23,552 nt of DNA from Nitrosomonas sp. UBA6494 (GCA_002435335.1 DJMI01000059.1:1-23552); one strand, 5' to 3'; counted from the first letter of the stretch, positions 15,025-22,901 are shown. The notes: generated from the letters alone by a model not told the origin. Numbers and translations are program-made.

Positions 15025-16117
15025 TCATGAGCTGCGTACACCTTTAAACGCCATTCTTGGGTTTTCGCAATTACTGAGAATGGACGCCAAATTGAATGAA
15101 TCGTGCAAGCAGCAAGTTTTAAAAATCGAGCAAGCCGGTCGATTACTGCTTGATTTGGTGAATGATTTGATCGATCTTGGTCGTGTCGAATCAGGTAAGT
15201 TGCAGTTTAATGTCGAAATGATTGCTATCGATCCTTTAATTAAAGATATGCTAAGAATTTTTCAATCAATGGCGGAGGAAAAAGGGATTGCTTTGACTTA
15301 TCAGAGTGATTTGAGTGACATCGCGACTGTACGAGCCGATTCTGCTCGCTTGCGACAAGTTTTGACCAACTTGCTGTCCAATGCGATTAAGTACAATCGA
15401 CCACACGGTAATATAACTTTGGTCTGTCAAAGGTGTGCCAACAAAATACGAATAAGTGTAATCGATACCGGAATAGGAGTTCCTTTTCATTTGCAGCAAA
15501 GAATCTTTAACAGCTTCGATCGATTGGGTAGGGAAGGCGGAAAAATAGAAGGCGTAGGGATCGGACTTTCTATTTGCAAACACATTACAGAAGCGATGGG
15601 TGGTAATATTGGTTTTAATAGCATCGAGGGAGAAGGCAGTACTTTCTGGATAGAATTTCCTGCGAACCAACCCGTTAACAATATTATGTCTCATCGTGAT
15701 GCATCTTTATCTCGGGAATTTTCCAAGCCAGTGTTAAACACAGAATTGCATCTGCTGTTGGTGGAAGACAATGAAATCAATCAATTGCTGGCTTGTGCGA
15801 TACTCGAAAAAATAGGGTATACGGTGGATGTGGTCGAGAATGGAGCAAAAGCGGTAGAGGCGGTTCGAAACAAAGCTTACGACTTGGTTTTGATGGATTG
15901 CCTAATGCCTGTAATGGATGGATACGAAGCGACCAGAATCATTCGTCGAAATGAAACCGGTAGCGGAAAACATATACCGATTATCGCCATGACCGCTAAT
16001 GCAATGACCAGTGACCGCGAAGCATGCTTGAGCGCAGGAATGGATGATTATCTAGCCAAACCTATTGATTTTTCGCAGCTCGAGAGTACGCTAAATAGAT
16101 GGCTGAGAAAAAACTGA
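14945..16117 (+). CDS. hybrid sensor histidine kinase, C-terminal part (HisKA-HATPase-REC), frameshifted
   Basis: The catalytic half of the same kinase. Genuine homology starts at about 15011, right after the T run; the upstream part to ATG 14945 only overlaps the linker in the wrong frame. HisKA has the phospho-accepting His in NVSHELRTPLNAILGF. The ATPase domain has the N box (LRQVLTNLLSNAIKYN), G1 box (VIDTGIGVP), F region and G2 box (GVGIGLSICKHI). A receiver domain follows with acidic residues (LLVEDNEIN), the phospho-accepting Asp in VLMDCLMPVMDG, Thr in AMTAN and Lys in LAKPID. All catalytic residues are present, so only the frameshift argues against function. It could be expressed by transcriptional slippage on the T run, by reinitiation, or not at all. 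Confidence 0.88.
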   Translation: MKNPYRKLKKPQRVLIVQKLFFLTNVSHELRTPLNAILGFSQLLRMDAKLNESCKQQVLKIEQAGRLLLDLVNDLIDLGRVESGKLQFNVEMIAIDPLIKDMLRIFQSMAEEKGIALTYQSDLSDIATVRADSARLRQVLTNLLSNAIKYNRPHGNITLVCQRCANKIRISVIDTGIGVPFHLQQRIFNSFDRLGREGGKIEGVGIGLSICKHITEAMGGNIGFNSIEGEGSTFWIEFPANQPVNNIMSHRDASLSREFSKPVLNTELHLLLVEDNEINQLLACAILEKIGYTVDVVENGAKAVEAVRNKAYDLVLMDCLMPVMDGYEATRIIRRNETGSGKHIPIIAMTANAMTSDREACLSAGMDDYLAKPIDFSQLESTLNRWLRKN

Positions 16118-16188
16118 TCATCTTCTTATCGATGAACCATTAATGAGTTCAGTTTCGAATCAATCTTTTAACATGTGGCATTGGTTTA

Positions 16189-17970
16189 TTAATTTGATTT
16201 AATGTCGGTCTGACGCAAACGGATGCTCAATTCCCGAAGTTGTTTTTCATCGACTGTACTTGGTGCATGCGTCAGCAAACATTGTGCACGTTGTGTCTTG
16301 GGGAATGCGATTACGTCACGAATCGATTCAGATCCGGTCATCATGGTCAAAATGCGATCCAGACCGAATGCAATTCCACCGTGCGGTGGTGCCCCGTACT
16401 GCAGTGCTTCTAGCAAAAAGCCAAATTTTTGCTGAGCCTCTTTATCAGAAATGTTCAGCGCACGGAAAACTTTCGATTGTACATCCTGGCGATGAATCCG
16501 CACCGAACCGCCGCCGATTTCAGAGCCGTTAAGTACCATGTCATACGCTTTGGAAAGCGCTTTGCCGGGATCTGATTCCAGTAAATCCTCGTGCCCATCG
16601 GCGGGTGAGGTAAAGGGATGGTGCAATGCTTGCCAACGGTTTTCCTCCTCGTCGCGTTCAAACATTGGGAAGTCGACTACCCACAGTGGTTTCCAACCGG
16701 TTTCGGCATGACCGTGCTGATGGCCGATTTTAATGCGTAGCGCCCCCAGTGATTCGTTGACGATTTTGGTTTTATCCGCGCCGAAGAATATCAGGTCGCC
16801 GTCTTGCGCTTGCGTGCGTGCCAGGATCGTCTTGATCGTTTCTTCCGGTAGGAACTTCAGGATCGGCGATTGCAACCCCTCTACACCACCCGCCAAGTTA
16901 TTGACTTTGATGTATGCCAACCCCTTGGCGCCGTATATGCCAACAAAAGCCGTATAGTCGTCGATTTCCTTGCGCGACAATTCACTTCCTTTGGGGATGC
17001 GTAAAGCGGCCACGCGCCCATCCGGTTTTTCTGCCGCTTCCCGGAATACTTTGAAAGGCACTTCTTTCATGATGTCGGTCAATTCGGTAAATTCAAGCGG
17101 CACGCGCAAATCGGGTTTATCCGAGCCGTACTTGAACATCGCTTCCGCATAAGTTAACCGTGGGAATGGATTAGGTAGATCTACATTGATCAGAGACTTG
17201 AACAAATTACGTATCATTTCCTCCATTAATGACATGATTTCGTTTTCGCTCAGAAAAGAAGTCTCGATGTCGATTTGTGTAAATTCCGGTTGCCGGTCGG
17301 CGCGCAAATCTTCGTCGCGGAAACAGCGGGTAATTTGATAATAACGATCGAATCCAGAAACCATCAACAGTTGTTTAAACAGCTGGGGTGATTGCGGCAG
17401 TGCAAAGAAATGCCCAGCGTTAACACGCGAAGGTACGAGGTAATCACGTGCACCTTCGGGGGTTGATTTGGTGAGCATCGGTGTTTCAATATCGAGAAAG
17501 CCGTGTTGGTCTAGAAAGACACGTACTGCCATTGCAACCTTGTGGCGTAAACGCAAATTCGATTGCATCACCGGTCGCCGCAAATCAAGAAAACGATGTT
17601 CAAGGCGCACCACTTCGCTGATGTTGTCGTCGTCCATTAAAAATGGCGGAGTTAATGACGTATTTAGTACCTCTATGTCAGCTATCAATATTTCAATTTC
17701 GCCGCTGAATAGTGCCGAATTGATTGTTCCTTCGGGGCGATTGCGAACTTTCCCGGTAATTTTCAGTACAAATTCATTGCGTATTTTTTCTGCGATTTGA
17801 AATGCTTTTACGTTGTCTGGATCACATACGATCTGCACCAGGCCTTCGCGATCTCGTAAATCTATGAAAATTACGCCACCGTGATCTCTGCGTCGATGTA
17901 CCCAACCGAAGAGAGTGACTGTTTTACCAAGATAGCCGGCATTGATGGCGCCGCAGTAATTTGTACGCAT
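16189..17970 (-). CDS. aspS: aspartyl-tRNA synthetase, probably non-discriminating
   Basis: A full-length (593 residues) bacterial-type class IIb synthetase that charges tRNA-Asp. In order it has an OB-fold anticodon-binding domain (1-105), the catalytic core with QSPQLFKQ (193-200), motif 2 (FRDEDLRADRQPEFTQ, about 217-232), the bacterial GAD insertion (about 280-420) and motif 3 (GIAFGLDRIL). In the anticodon domain, His30 (RRRDHGG) and Gly81 (RPEGTIN) match the pair reported for non-discriminating Pseudomonas-type AspRS, where the discriminating E. coli enzyme has Leu30. This suggests it also makes Asp-tRNA-Asn for GatCAB. It lies 41 bases after fmdB in the same direction and converges on the kinase gene. 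Confidence 0.97.
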   Translation of the reverse strand: MRTNYCGAINAGYLGKTVTLFGWVHRRRDHGGVIFIDLRDREGLVQIVCDPDNVKAFQIAEKIRNEFVLKITGKVRNRPEGTINSALFSGEIEILIADIEVLNTSLTPPFLMDDDNISEVVRLEHRFLDLRRPVMQSNLRLRHKVAMAVRVFLDQHGFLDIETPMLTKSTPEGARDYLVPSRVNAGHFFALPQSPQLFKQLLMVSGFDRYYQITRCFRDEDLRADRQPEFTQIDIETSFLSENEIMSLMEEMIRNLFKSLINVDLPNPFPRLTYAEAMFKYGSDKPDLRVPLEFTELTDIMKEVPFKVFREAAEKPDGRVAALRIPKGSELSRKEIDDYTAFVGIYGAKGLAYIKVNNLAGGVEGLQSPILKFLPEETIKTILARTQAQDGDLIFFGADKTKIVNESLGALRIKIGHQHGHAETGWKPLWVVDFPMFERDEEENRWQALHHPFTSPADGHEDLLESDPGKALSKAYDMVLNGSEIGGGSVRIHRQDVQSKVFRALNISDKEAQQKFGFLLEALQYGAPPHGGIAFGLDRILTMMTGSESIRDVIAFPKTQRAQCLLTHAPSTVDEKQLRELSIRLRQTDIKSN

Positions 17971-18011
17971 AATTTTGTCAGTCGTTAATAGATAAATTTT
18001 CTGAATATTGT

Positions 18012-18314
18012 TTAATCGATCGCTGCAGTCGATGAGGCTTTGTTTTCACTGGCCGTGCTTGTTTCGGATGTGGCAGTTGAGGGCTGCGCGCTTGACTTGG
18101 ATTCCGTTTTGTTTTCTGATCGTTTTGATTTCTTATCCCTAAAATCGGTAGCATACCAACCATTGCCTTTCAATTGAAATCCGGCAGCTGAAATCCGCTT
18201 GATATAATCGCTACTACCGCACTCAGGACAAACGGCAATGGGCACATCACTGATCTTTTGCAAGTGCTCTTTCTCAGCGCCACATGAATTGCAAAAATAT
18301 TCGTATATAGGCAT
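18012..18314 (-). CDS. FmdB family zinc-ribbon protein
   Basis: A 100-residue protein starting MPIYEYFCNSCG, the classical FmdB start. Four cysteines (Cys8, Cys11, Cys29, Cys32) form a zinc ribbon; the C-terminal half is a low-complexity Ser/Thr/Lys tail. The function of the family is unknown; it was named from a putative regulator of formamidase, and many betaproteobacteria carry it just before aspS, often with a DUF502 membrane protein between, which is missing here. The start at 18314 fits the family and has GGAG about 9 bases upstream, although the frame is open to 18353. Confidence 0.93.
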   Translation of the reverse strand: MPIYEYFCNSCGAEKEHLQKISDVPIAVCPECGSSDYIKRISAAGFQLKGNGWYATDFRDKKSKRSENKTESKSSAQPSTATSETSTASENKASSTAAID

Positions 18315-18351
18315 TGACCACTCCATCATCCAATATATTGAGAAACCGGGC

Positions 18352-18357
18352 ATTATA
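18352..18357 (-). promoter_or_regulatory. probable -10 box of the fmdB-aspS promoter
   Basis: ATTATA on the plus strand reads TATAAT on the minus strand, 37 bases before the fmdB ATG. A weak TTCAAA (18373-18378) lies at 15-base spacing as a possible -35. It is the only strong -10 match between fmdB and the divergent gene. Confidence 0.45.
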
Positions 18358-18387
18358 CCTTAACCGTTTCTATTTGAATCTATCTGT

Positions 18388-18400
18388 CATTCAGTGAATG
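18388..18400. promoter_or_regulatory. 13-base palindrome in the fmdB / Gly-rich gene divergent region
   Basis: CATTCA-G-TGAATG is a perfect palindrome about 31 bases upstream of the TATAAT of fmdB-aspS. Its position suits an operator or activator site for either divergent promoter. No known regulator is recognised. Confidence 0.3.
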
Positions 18401-18530
18401 TTCAGAATCACTTTGCTATCCTGATAAAAGGTTAAAAATATTGGTTTTCGAGATTAACGAAACTGATAATGCAATAAACTTTCTAATTAAATTCTTATAT
18501 TGCGATTGCTCAATTCTGATTGAGGTTGAT

Positions 18531-19706
18531 ATGAAAAAATTCAAATTAACATGCCTTGCGATTGCCCTTTGCGGAATTTTTTCGTTAAATCCGGCAAGTG
18601 CCCAAGACGATGGTGGCGGTTTTGACGGCGGTGATTTTGGGGGTGACTTCGGAGGAGATTTCGGAGGAGATTTCGATGGAGGCTATGACGGAGGCCCCGA
18701 TGGGGGGTATGGTGGTGACTTCGGAGGGGACTATGGCAGCGACTATGACGCCGGAGGATACTCGGATTATTATGATCAAGGTAATTACGATCAGGGGGAT
18801 GCTTTTTTTCAGAATGAAAGTTTCAACCAATCTGATGATTTTGAATCGGTTGACGATCCTGCATTGGCAAATGATTTAGATCAAGTCGATACATTGGATT
18901 CATCAAACGCTACTGATTTGACCAATAGCTCTAGCCAGGAACCTGAGTCTTTGCAAAATGACCAAGGATCTTCACAAAGTGATGCTGCCGGCATAACGAC
19001 CGATACAACTAGTACAACAAATGATGCGACTAGTGCAACAACCGATACCGCCGACTCGACTGCAACAGCCGAGTCTGATGTTTCTACTGAATCCGGAAAC
19101 GGAACAGCAACGCAAGCCGATTCAACAAGTACTGACGCTACCAATGCACAAACTGTTAACGTGCAGAACAATACGACAGTTAACCAGGATGGCAACAATA
19201 ATCATCACGATAGCCATGGCCATCATGATGGCCATAATCATCATGCGTGGGGACATCATTACTATGACGGATTTGGTTTGGGGCTCGGTTTAGGGCTTGG
19301 CTTGGGGTTAGGGTACGGTCCATTTGGTTTTTACAGTCCATTCGGTTTCTATGGTCCTTTTGCTCCATTTGGCTATTATGGTTTCAGTGTGCCGTTTAAT
19401 AGTTTTTATTACGGCAGCAGATATGGCGCGAGAGCTTATGGTAATTATGTCGGCTTTGGTCCTTACCGGTACTTCGAGCCCTACTATCCCTTGGGCGGAT
19501 ATCCCGCGCTTCTGGCTGCTACGCCGGTATACGCAACCCCGTCAAGACCGCCGGTTTATGTTCAACGCAATGATGCAATCAGGACTGATCCGTCGCGAAA
19601 CAATAATTATTGGTATTATTGCCGCAATCCTGAGGGATACTACCCCTATGTGAAGCAGTGTGCTGGAGAATGGATTAAAGTCCCACCGCAACCTTCCCAA
19701 TCGTAA
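18531..19706 (+). CDS. secreted Gly/Asp-, Ser/Thr- and His-rich protein with YYPYV C-terminal motif
   Basis: A 391-residue exported protein of strongly segmented composition. A clear signal peptide (1-24, ending PASA) is followed by a Gly-Asp repeat (about 25-85, units FGGD and YDGG). Then come a Ser/Thr/Asp/Ala-rich spacer (about 120-220), a His cluster (HHDSHGHHDGHNHHAWGHH, about 224-243) and a (GL)n run with GPFGFY repeats (about 247-285). A Tyr/Pro-rich tail ends in YYCRNPEGYYPYVKQC and IKVPPQP. That last motif recurs in many proteobacterial exported proteins of unknown role; its two Cys may pair. ATG 18531 is chosen because GAGG lies 5 bases upstream and the signal peptide follows; the frame is open from 18441. 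Metal binding by the His and Asp segments is a guess. No enzyme domain is visible. Confidence 0.85.
   Translation: MKKFKLTCLAIALCGIFSLNPASAQDDGGGFDGGDFGGDFGGDFGGDFDGGYDGGPDGGYGGDFGGDYGSDYDAGGYSDYYDQGNYDQGDAFFQNESFNQSDDFESVDDPALANDLDQVDTLDSSNATDLTNSSSQEPESLQNDQGSSQSDAAGITTDTTSTTNDATSATTDTADSTATAESDVSTESGNGTATQADSTSTDATNAQTVNVQNNTTVNQDGNNNHHDSHGHHDGHNHHAWGHHYYDGFGLGLGLGLGLGLGYGPFGFYSPFGFYGPFAPFGYYGFSVPFNSFYYGSRYGARAYGNYVGFGPYRYFEPYYPLGGYPALLAATPVYATPSRPPVYVQRNDAIRTDPSRNNNYWYYCRNPEGYYPYVKQCAGEWIKVPPQPSQS
18612..18770 (+). repeat. in-frame Gly-Asp codon repeat
   Basis: Degenerate 12-base units encode FGGD/YDGG repeats. Two copies are identical (TTCGGAGGAGAT at 18648-18659 and 18660-18671) and a third is close (18672-18683). 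Tandem units of this sort can change number by slippage without breaking the frame. Confidence 0.7.
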
Positions 19707-19845
19707 AAAGCTACTAAGTAATTTGGGGAAATTGAAATATTCTCCGAGAGGTTATCAGAAACATTGCAATTGCTAAAACTGTTTAAAATGTTTGCCGCGT
19801 TTTTGTTACGATTGTTTATTGCAAAAACTTTATAAAGGATTTTTT

Positions 19846-20367
19846 ATGTATAGATCGTTGTCGGCAATTCCATTATTATTGATTTCGTTAATCGTTTCGG
19901 CCAGTGATTTGGGTGTGTCAATTACCGTGGGGCAACCGGGATTCTATGGGCAAATTACATTGGGTAGTCATTATCCGGTTCCAAAATTGATTTACCAGAA
20001 TCCTAGAGTGGTGATACCACCAGCAGTCCCGGTTCAGCAACAACCGATTTATCTTCATGTTCCTCCGGGACATGCAAAAAAATGGAGTAAACACTGTCAT
20101 CGGTATAATGCTTGCCAATTACCGGTCTATTTTGTGCAAGAGGACTGGTATAACAATGTTTATGTGCCTCAGTACGCTAGTCAGCATCAGCACGATCGTT
20201 ACCAGCAAGGTGATGATTCTGATTATGTTCATCATAACAATCGCAACAAGTTTGATCATGATGGCGATGATCATCATGGGCGGGGGAAAAGCAAGCTGCA
20301 TGATAGCGGCAATCATGAAGGAAAAGGTAAGAAGGATCACGAACGCGGTAATAGTCGGCGTGATTGA
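19846..20367 (+). CDS. secreted protein with His/Asp/Lys-rich tail, unknown function
   Basis: A 173-residue exported protein. The signal peptide (1-19, ending VSAS) is followed by a hydrophobic/Tyr-rich part (VSITVGQPGFYGQITLG), a Pro-rich stretch and a compact conserved-looking block. That block reads VPPGHAKKWSKHCHRYNACQLPVYFVQEDWYNNVY, with two cysteines. The last 60 residues are hydrophilic and rich in His, Asp, Lys and Arg. Similar 'PGHAKKW..HC..Y.AC..PVYFV' proteins occur in betaproteobacteria without known function. ATG 19846 is chosen for its AAAGGA ribosome site (6 bases away); the frame is open from 19792 but that start gives no signal peptide. It lies 139 bases after the Gly-rich gene, in the same direction, with no terminator seen between, so they may be co-transcribed. 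Confidence 0.82.
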   Translation: MYRSLSAIPLLLISLIVSASDLGVSITVGQPGFYGQITLGSHYPVPKLIYQNPRVVIPPAVPVQQQPIYLHVPPGHAKKWSKHCHRYNACQLPVYFVQEDWYNNVYVPQYASQHQHDRYQQGDDSDYVHHNNRNKFDHDGDDHHGRGKSKLHDSGNHEGKGKKDHERGNSRRD

Positions 20368-20446
20368 TAAAAAGTATGGGGATACGATAGAGAAAACGGC
20401 GAAAAGGTTGTCACAACGCCGGTATTTGTTTTGCCATTTGCTTCGC

Positions 20447-21211
20447 TTATGTAAGGCAGGATGAATTTCCCATTTTCATCCTGAGTTTGGCAATATCATT
20501 GATTTGTATTCTCTTGTTATCGACTGTAATGATGTTTTCGTCTTGTAACTTAGAGAAAGCGCGGCTTACCGTTTCTAATTTGAGTCCCAAATAACTGCCA
20601 ATTTCTTCACGAGTCATGCGCAAATTAAACTCGAACTCTGAATATCCGCGCATTAGGAAGCGGCGTGATAAATTTAGCAAGAAGGTCGCTAAGCGTTCTT
20701 CGGCTTTCATGCTGCCAAGTAATAGCATTACGCCATGATCACGTACGATTTCACGACTCATGATTTTGTGAAAATGGTGCATCAGAGACGGAATGGCGCG
20801 ACTAATTTCTTCTAGCTTCGCGAAAGGAATTTCACAGACCTCACTATCTTCCAGCGCAATGGCATCGCAGGTATGTATTTCTGTGCTAATGGCATCTAAT
20901 CCTAACAGCTCACCGGTCATGTGAAATCCGGTTACTTGTTGTCGACCGTCCTCTTCAAGCACACAGGTTTTTAAGAATCCGCTACGAATGGCAAATAGTG
21001 ACTGAAACTTGGAGCCGGTGCGATGCAGGTAGCCTCCACGCTGTATTTTGCGCTTATGACTAACCACTTCGCCAAGAACATGTACCTCGTGATCGTTCAA
21101 GCCGACCGGTAAACAAAGTTCACGTAAACTACACGTTGCGCAGCTGGACTTTATTTGGTTTAAATCAATGGAATAACGTGAAGAAGTATTTTGAAACAAA
21201 ATATTTTCCAA
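20447..21211 (-). CDS. fnr: FNR-type oxygen-sensing transcription regulator
   Basis: A 254-residue CRP/FNR family regulator. The N-terminal Cys cluster (Cys24, Cys27, Cys33, in SSCATCSLRELCLP) and the internal cysteine (Cys115, in EIHTCDAI) match the four [4Fe-4S] ligands of FNR. The cyclic-nucleotide-fold domain is followed by a dimer helix and a helix-turn-helix (MTREEIGSYLGLKLETVSRAF) with the E-x-x-SR recognition pattern for TTGAT half-sites. The start is uncertain: TTG 21211 follows a TATAAT box very closely, while TTG 21199 (four residues shorter) has GGA 7 bases upstream. An FNR box lies over the likely -35 region, so self-repression without oxygen is expected. It is divergent from the hemN-like gene. 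Confidence 0.94.
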   Translation of the reverse strand: MENILFQNTSSRYSIDLNQIKSSCATCSLRELCLPVGLNDHEVHVLGEVVSHKRKIQRGGYLHRTGSKFQSLFAIRSGFLKTCVLEEDGRQQVTGFHMTGELLGLDAISTEIHTCDAIALEDSEVCEIPFAKLEEISRAIPSLMHHFHKIMSREIVRDHGVMLLLGSMKAEERLATFLLNLSRRFLMRGYSEFEFNLRMTREEIGSYLGLKLETVSRAFSKLQDENIITVDNKRIQINDIAKLRMKMGNSSCLT

Positions 21212-21220
21212 ATATTAAGG

Positions 21221-21226
21221 ATTATA
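21221..21226 (-). promoter_or_regulatory. probable -10 box of fnr
   Basis: ATTATA on the plus strand reads TATAAT on the minus strand. With this -10 the -35 region falls at 21244-21249, inside the FNR box (21242-21255), a geometry that fits self-repression. The predicted mRNA start near 21214 favours the TTG at 21199 as the fnr start codon. Confidence 0.45.
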
Positions 21227-21241
21227 TTTAAGCGCTTTAAA

Positions 21242-21255
21242 TTGATCTGAATCAA
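21242..21255. promoter_or_regulatory. perfect FNR box
   Basis: TTGAT-CTGA-ATCAA matches the FNR consensus TTGAT-N4-ATCAA at every position and lies between fnr and the hemN-like gene. On the plus strand it is followed 22 bases later by CATAAT (21278-21283), exactly the spacing of a class II FNR-activated promoter (site centred at -41.5, start near 21290). Confidence 0.85.
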
Positions 21256-21277
21256 AATAAATAGGCCGAACCCATTT

Positions 21278-21283
21278 CATAAT
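21278..21283 (+). promoter_or_regulatory. predicted -10 box of the FNR-activated hemN promoter
   Basis: CATAAT differs from TATAAT at one base and sits 22 bases after the FNR box. This predicts a start near 21290 and a leader of about 110 bases before ATG 21401. No good -35 is present or needed, because FNR would replace it. Confidence 0.6.
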
Positions 21284-21335
21284 TTTACGACATATTAATG
21301 TAAAGAGGATATGCTTTTTTATCAAAAGGGGACAG

Positions 21336-21352
21336 TTGATTGCAATAATCAA
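21336..21352 (+). promoter_or_regulatory. inverted repeat in the predicted hemN leader
   Basis: TTGATT (21336-21341) and AATCAA (21347-21352) form a perfect 6-bp inverted repeat with a 5-base spacer. It could be a weak leader hairpin or a binding site for another dimeric regulator. Its spacing differs from an FNR box. Confidence 0.3.
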
Positions 21353-21400
21353 TAAAAGCAGCATGGTAATGTATATTCTTCCGAATACGATCTTCGTGCG

Positions 21401-22810
21401 ATGAAAATATTGAATTCATTATATTTTTCTAGCCTGAATGGATTAAGCCCTGCGCTCATTCGCCGCTTTGATAATCATGCCTCAGACTATCGCCTGTACC
21501 CGGAAATTGATTATTTCATTGAGGCATTTGATGTTCGTGCCTATCTATCTTGGTTAAACAATTGTAAATCCGGATACCTTCGGCGGCCGTTAACGCTGTC
21601 GATACATATTCCTTTCTGTCCTACGCTGTGCGCGCACTGTAATTTTCAACAAATCATTGCGCATGATGTTGATGGTATCAATACTTATCTGGATTATTTA
21701 TTACGTGAAATAAGACTTCAGGGGCAACTATTCAAAAATGATCCGAAAGTAGAACAAGTTTTTTTCGGCGGTGGAACCCCTACGTATCTGGAAGATGCGC
21801 AGTTAAGAAAAATTATTGAAAGTATTGAGCAGAATTTTAATGTGATGAATGAGGGTGAATATTGCATTGAAATCGATCCACGACAATTTCAACATCGATC
21901 AATGCAGGCATTGCGCGAAATGGGATTTGGTGGTGCTGTTATCAATGTGGTGGATTTCGATCAGCAAGTACAGCAATCAATAAAGTGCCAGCAATCGGAG
22001 GAAGTCAGTTTGCGAGCGATTCATGCGGCACAGCAAGCTGAGTTTCGATCTATTCGAATTGAATTGAGTTTGGGGTTACCGAAGCAGGATTTGGATAAGT
22101 TTGCATATACTTTGGAGCATGTTATTGCTGCTAATCCGAATCAGATTAAACTGCTTAATTTTCAGCATTTGCCAGCAAGATTCAAAGTACAGCGAAGCAT
22201 TGATCCGGTCGATTTGCCAAACGTGAGCACCAGATTTGAAATGCGTATGTTGGCCATTAGGCGCTTAGCTGAGAACGGGTATGCACATGTCGGCATGAAT
22301 CTGTTCGCAAAGTTTGATGATCCACTGGTTCATGCGCAGCAGCAAGGTAGATTGCATTACGGTTTGCAAGGTTATTCGATTTATCCCGATTGCGATCATA
22401 TTGCGTTTGGGCTTTCGGGGATCGGCAGCATGAGGCCGACCCTTAATCAGAATTACTGTGATCTTTCCCAATACTGTGACAAATTGGAGCAAGGTATTTT
22501 GCCTATCATGCGCGGTCTTGAGCTGAGCGCCGATGATTTGATAAGGCGCTCAGTCATGCACGCATTGATCTGTCATGCGGTTATTTCTCACGAATCGGTC
22601 GAAACCTTTTTTCCCATCGAGTTCAAACAATATTTTGCTGCCGAATTGGCTGAACTGCGATCATTTGAACGAGCCGGGCTGGTTACGCTCGATCATGATG
22701 AAATCGTGGTTACCCCACAGGGGCAGTTATTGATCAACAGTATTTGCAAAGTTTTCGATAAATATCTTAGGACATACCAACAACGAAACAAGCGATTATT
22801 GTTGATTTAA
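21401..22810 (+). CDS. hemN: HemN-like radical SAM protein (oxygen-independent coproporphyrinogen III oxidase family)
   Basis: A 469-residue cytoplasmic radical SAM protein alignable with E. coli HemN (457 residues) along its whole length. The [4Fe-4S] motif is CPTLCAHC (C-x3-C-x2-C); GGGTPTYL and EIDPRQ are SAM-contact motifs, LGLPKQ follows, and the HemN C-terminal domain is present (LQGYSIYPD, GLSGIGSM, SICKVFDKYLRTY). HemN makes protoporphyrinogen IX from coproporphyrinogen III without oxygen. Several usual HemN residues differ: the Tyr before IHIPFC is Ser, the extra Cys after the cluster motif (C-x-C) is absent (CNF), and the MGVQDF element reads INVVDF. It may therefore be a paralogue with another activity or weak oxidase activity. 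The shared FNR box fits oxygen-limited expression. No clear ribosome site precedes the ATG. Confidence 0.85.
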   Translation: MKILNSLYFSSLNGLSPALIRRFDNHASDYRLYPEIDYFIEAFDVRAYLSWLNNCKSGYLRRPLTLSIHIPFCPTLCAHCNFQQIIAHDVDGINTYLDYLLREIRLQGQLFKNDPKVEQVFFGGGTPTYLEDAQLRKIIESIEQNFNVMNEGEYCIEIDPRQFQHRSMQALREMGFGGAVINVVDFDQQVQQSIKCQQSEEVSLRAIHAAQQAEFRSIRIELSLGLPKQDLDKFAYTLEHVIAANPNQIKLLNFQHLPARFKVQRSIDPVDLPNVSTRFEMRMLAIRRLAENGYAHVGMNLFAKFDDPLVHAQQQGRLHYGLQGYSIYPDCDHIAFGLSGIGSMRPTLNQNYCDLSQYCDKLEQGILPIMRGLELSADDLIRRSVMHALICHAVISHESVETFFPIEFKQYFAAELAELRSFERAGLVTLDHDEIVVTPQGQLLINSICKVFDKYLRTYQQRNKRLLLI

Positions 22811-22901
22811 CGCCATGTACTTATAAATGCACCTATCGATGCAAATCCATGGGGATAATTTTGTAAGCGAAGTAACTCTTCCGTGGCATCCCGATTGCAA
22901 G

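Noticed and set aside
18612..18770. Tandem DNA repeat as a CRISPR-like or regulatory array.
   Set aside because: Units are in-frame Gly-Asp codons with no spacers and lie inside a clear exported protein.
20397..20421. Bidirectional terminator between the His-rich gene and fnr.
   Set aside because: Arms CGGC/GCCG and GTTG/CAAC pair only with a 6-base bulge on one side and the following T tract is broken.
21336..21352. Second FNR box before hemN, and a similar one at 6034-6051.
   Set aside because: TTGAT and ATCAA halves are separated by 7 and 8 bases, not 4, so FNR should not bind them as a normal dimer site.
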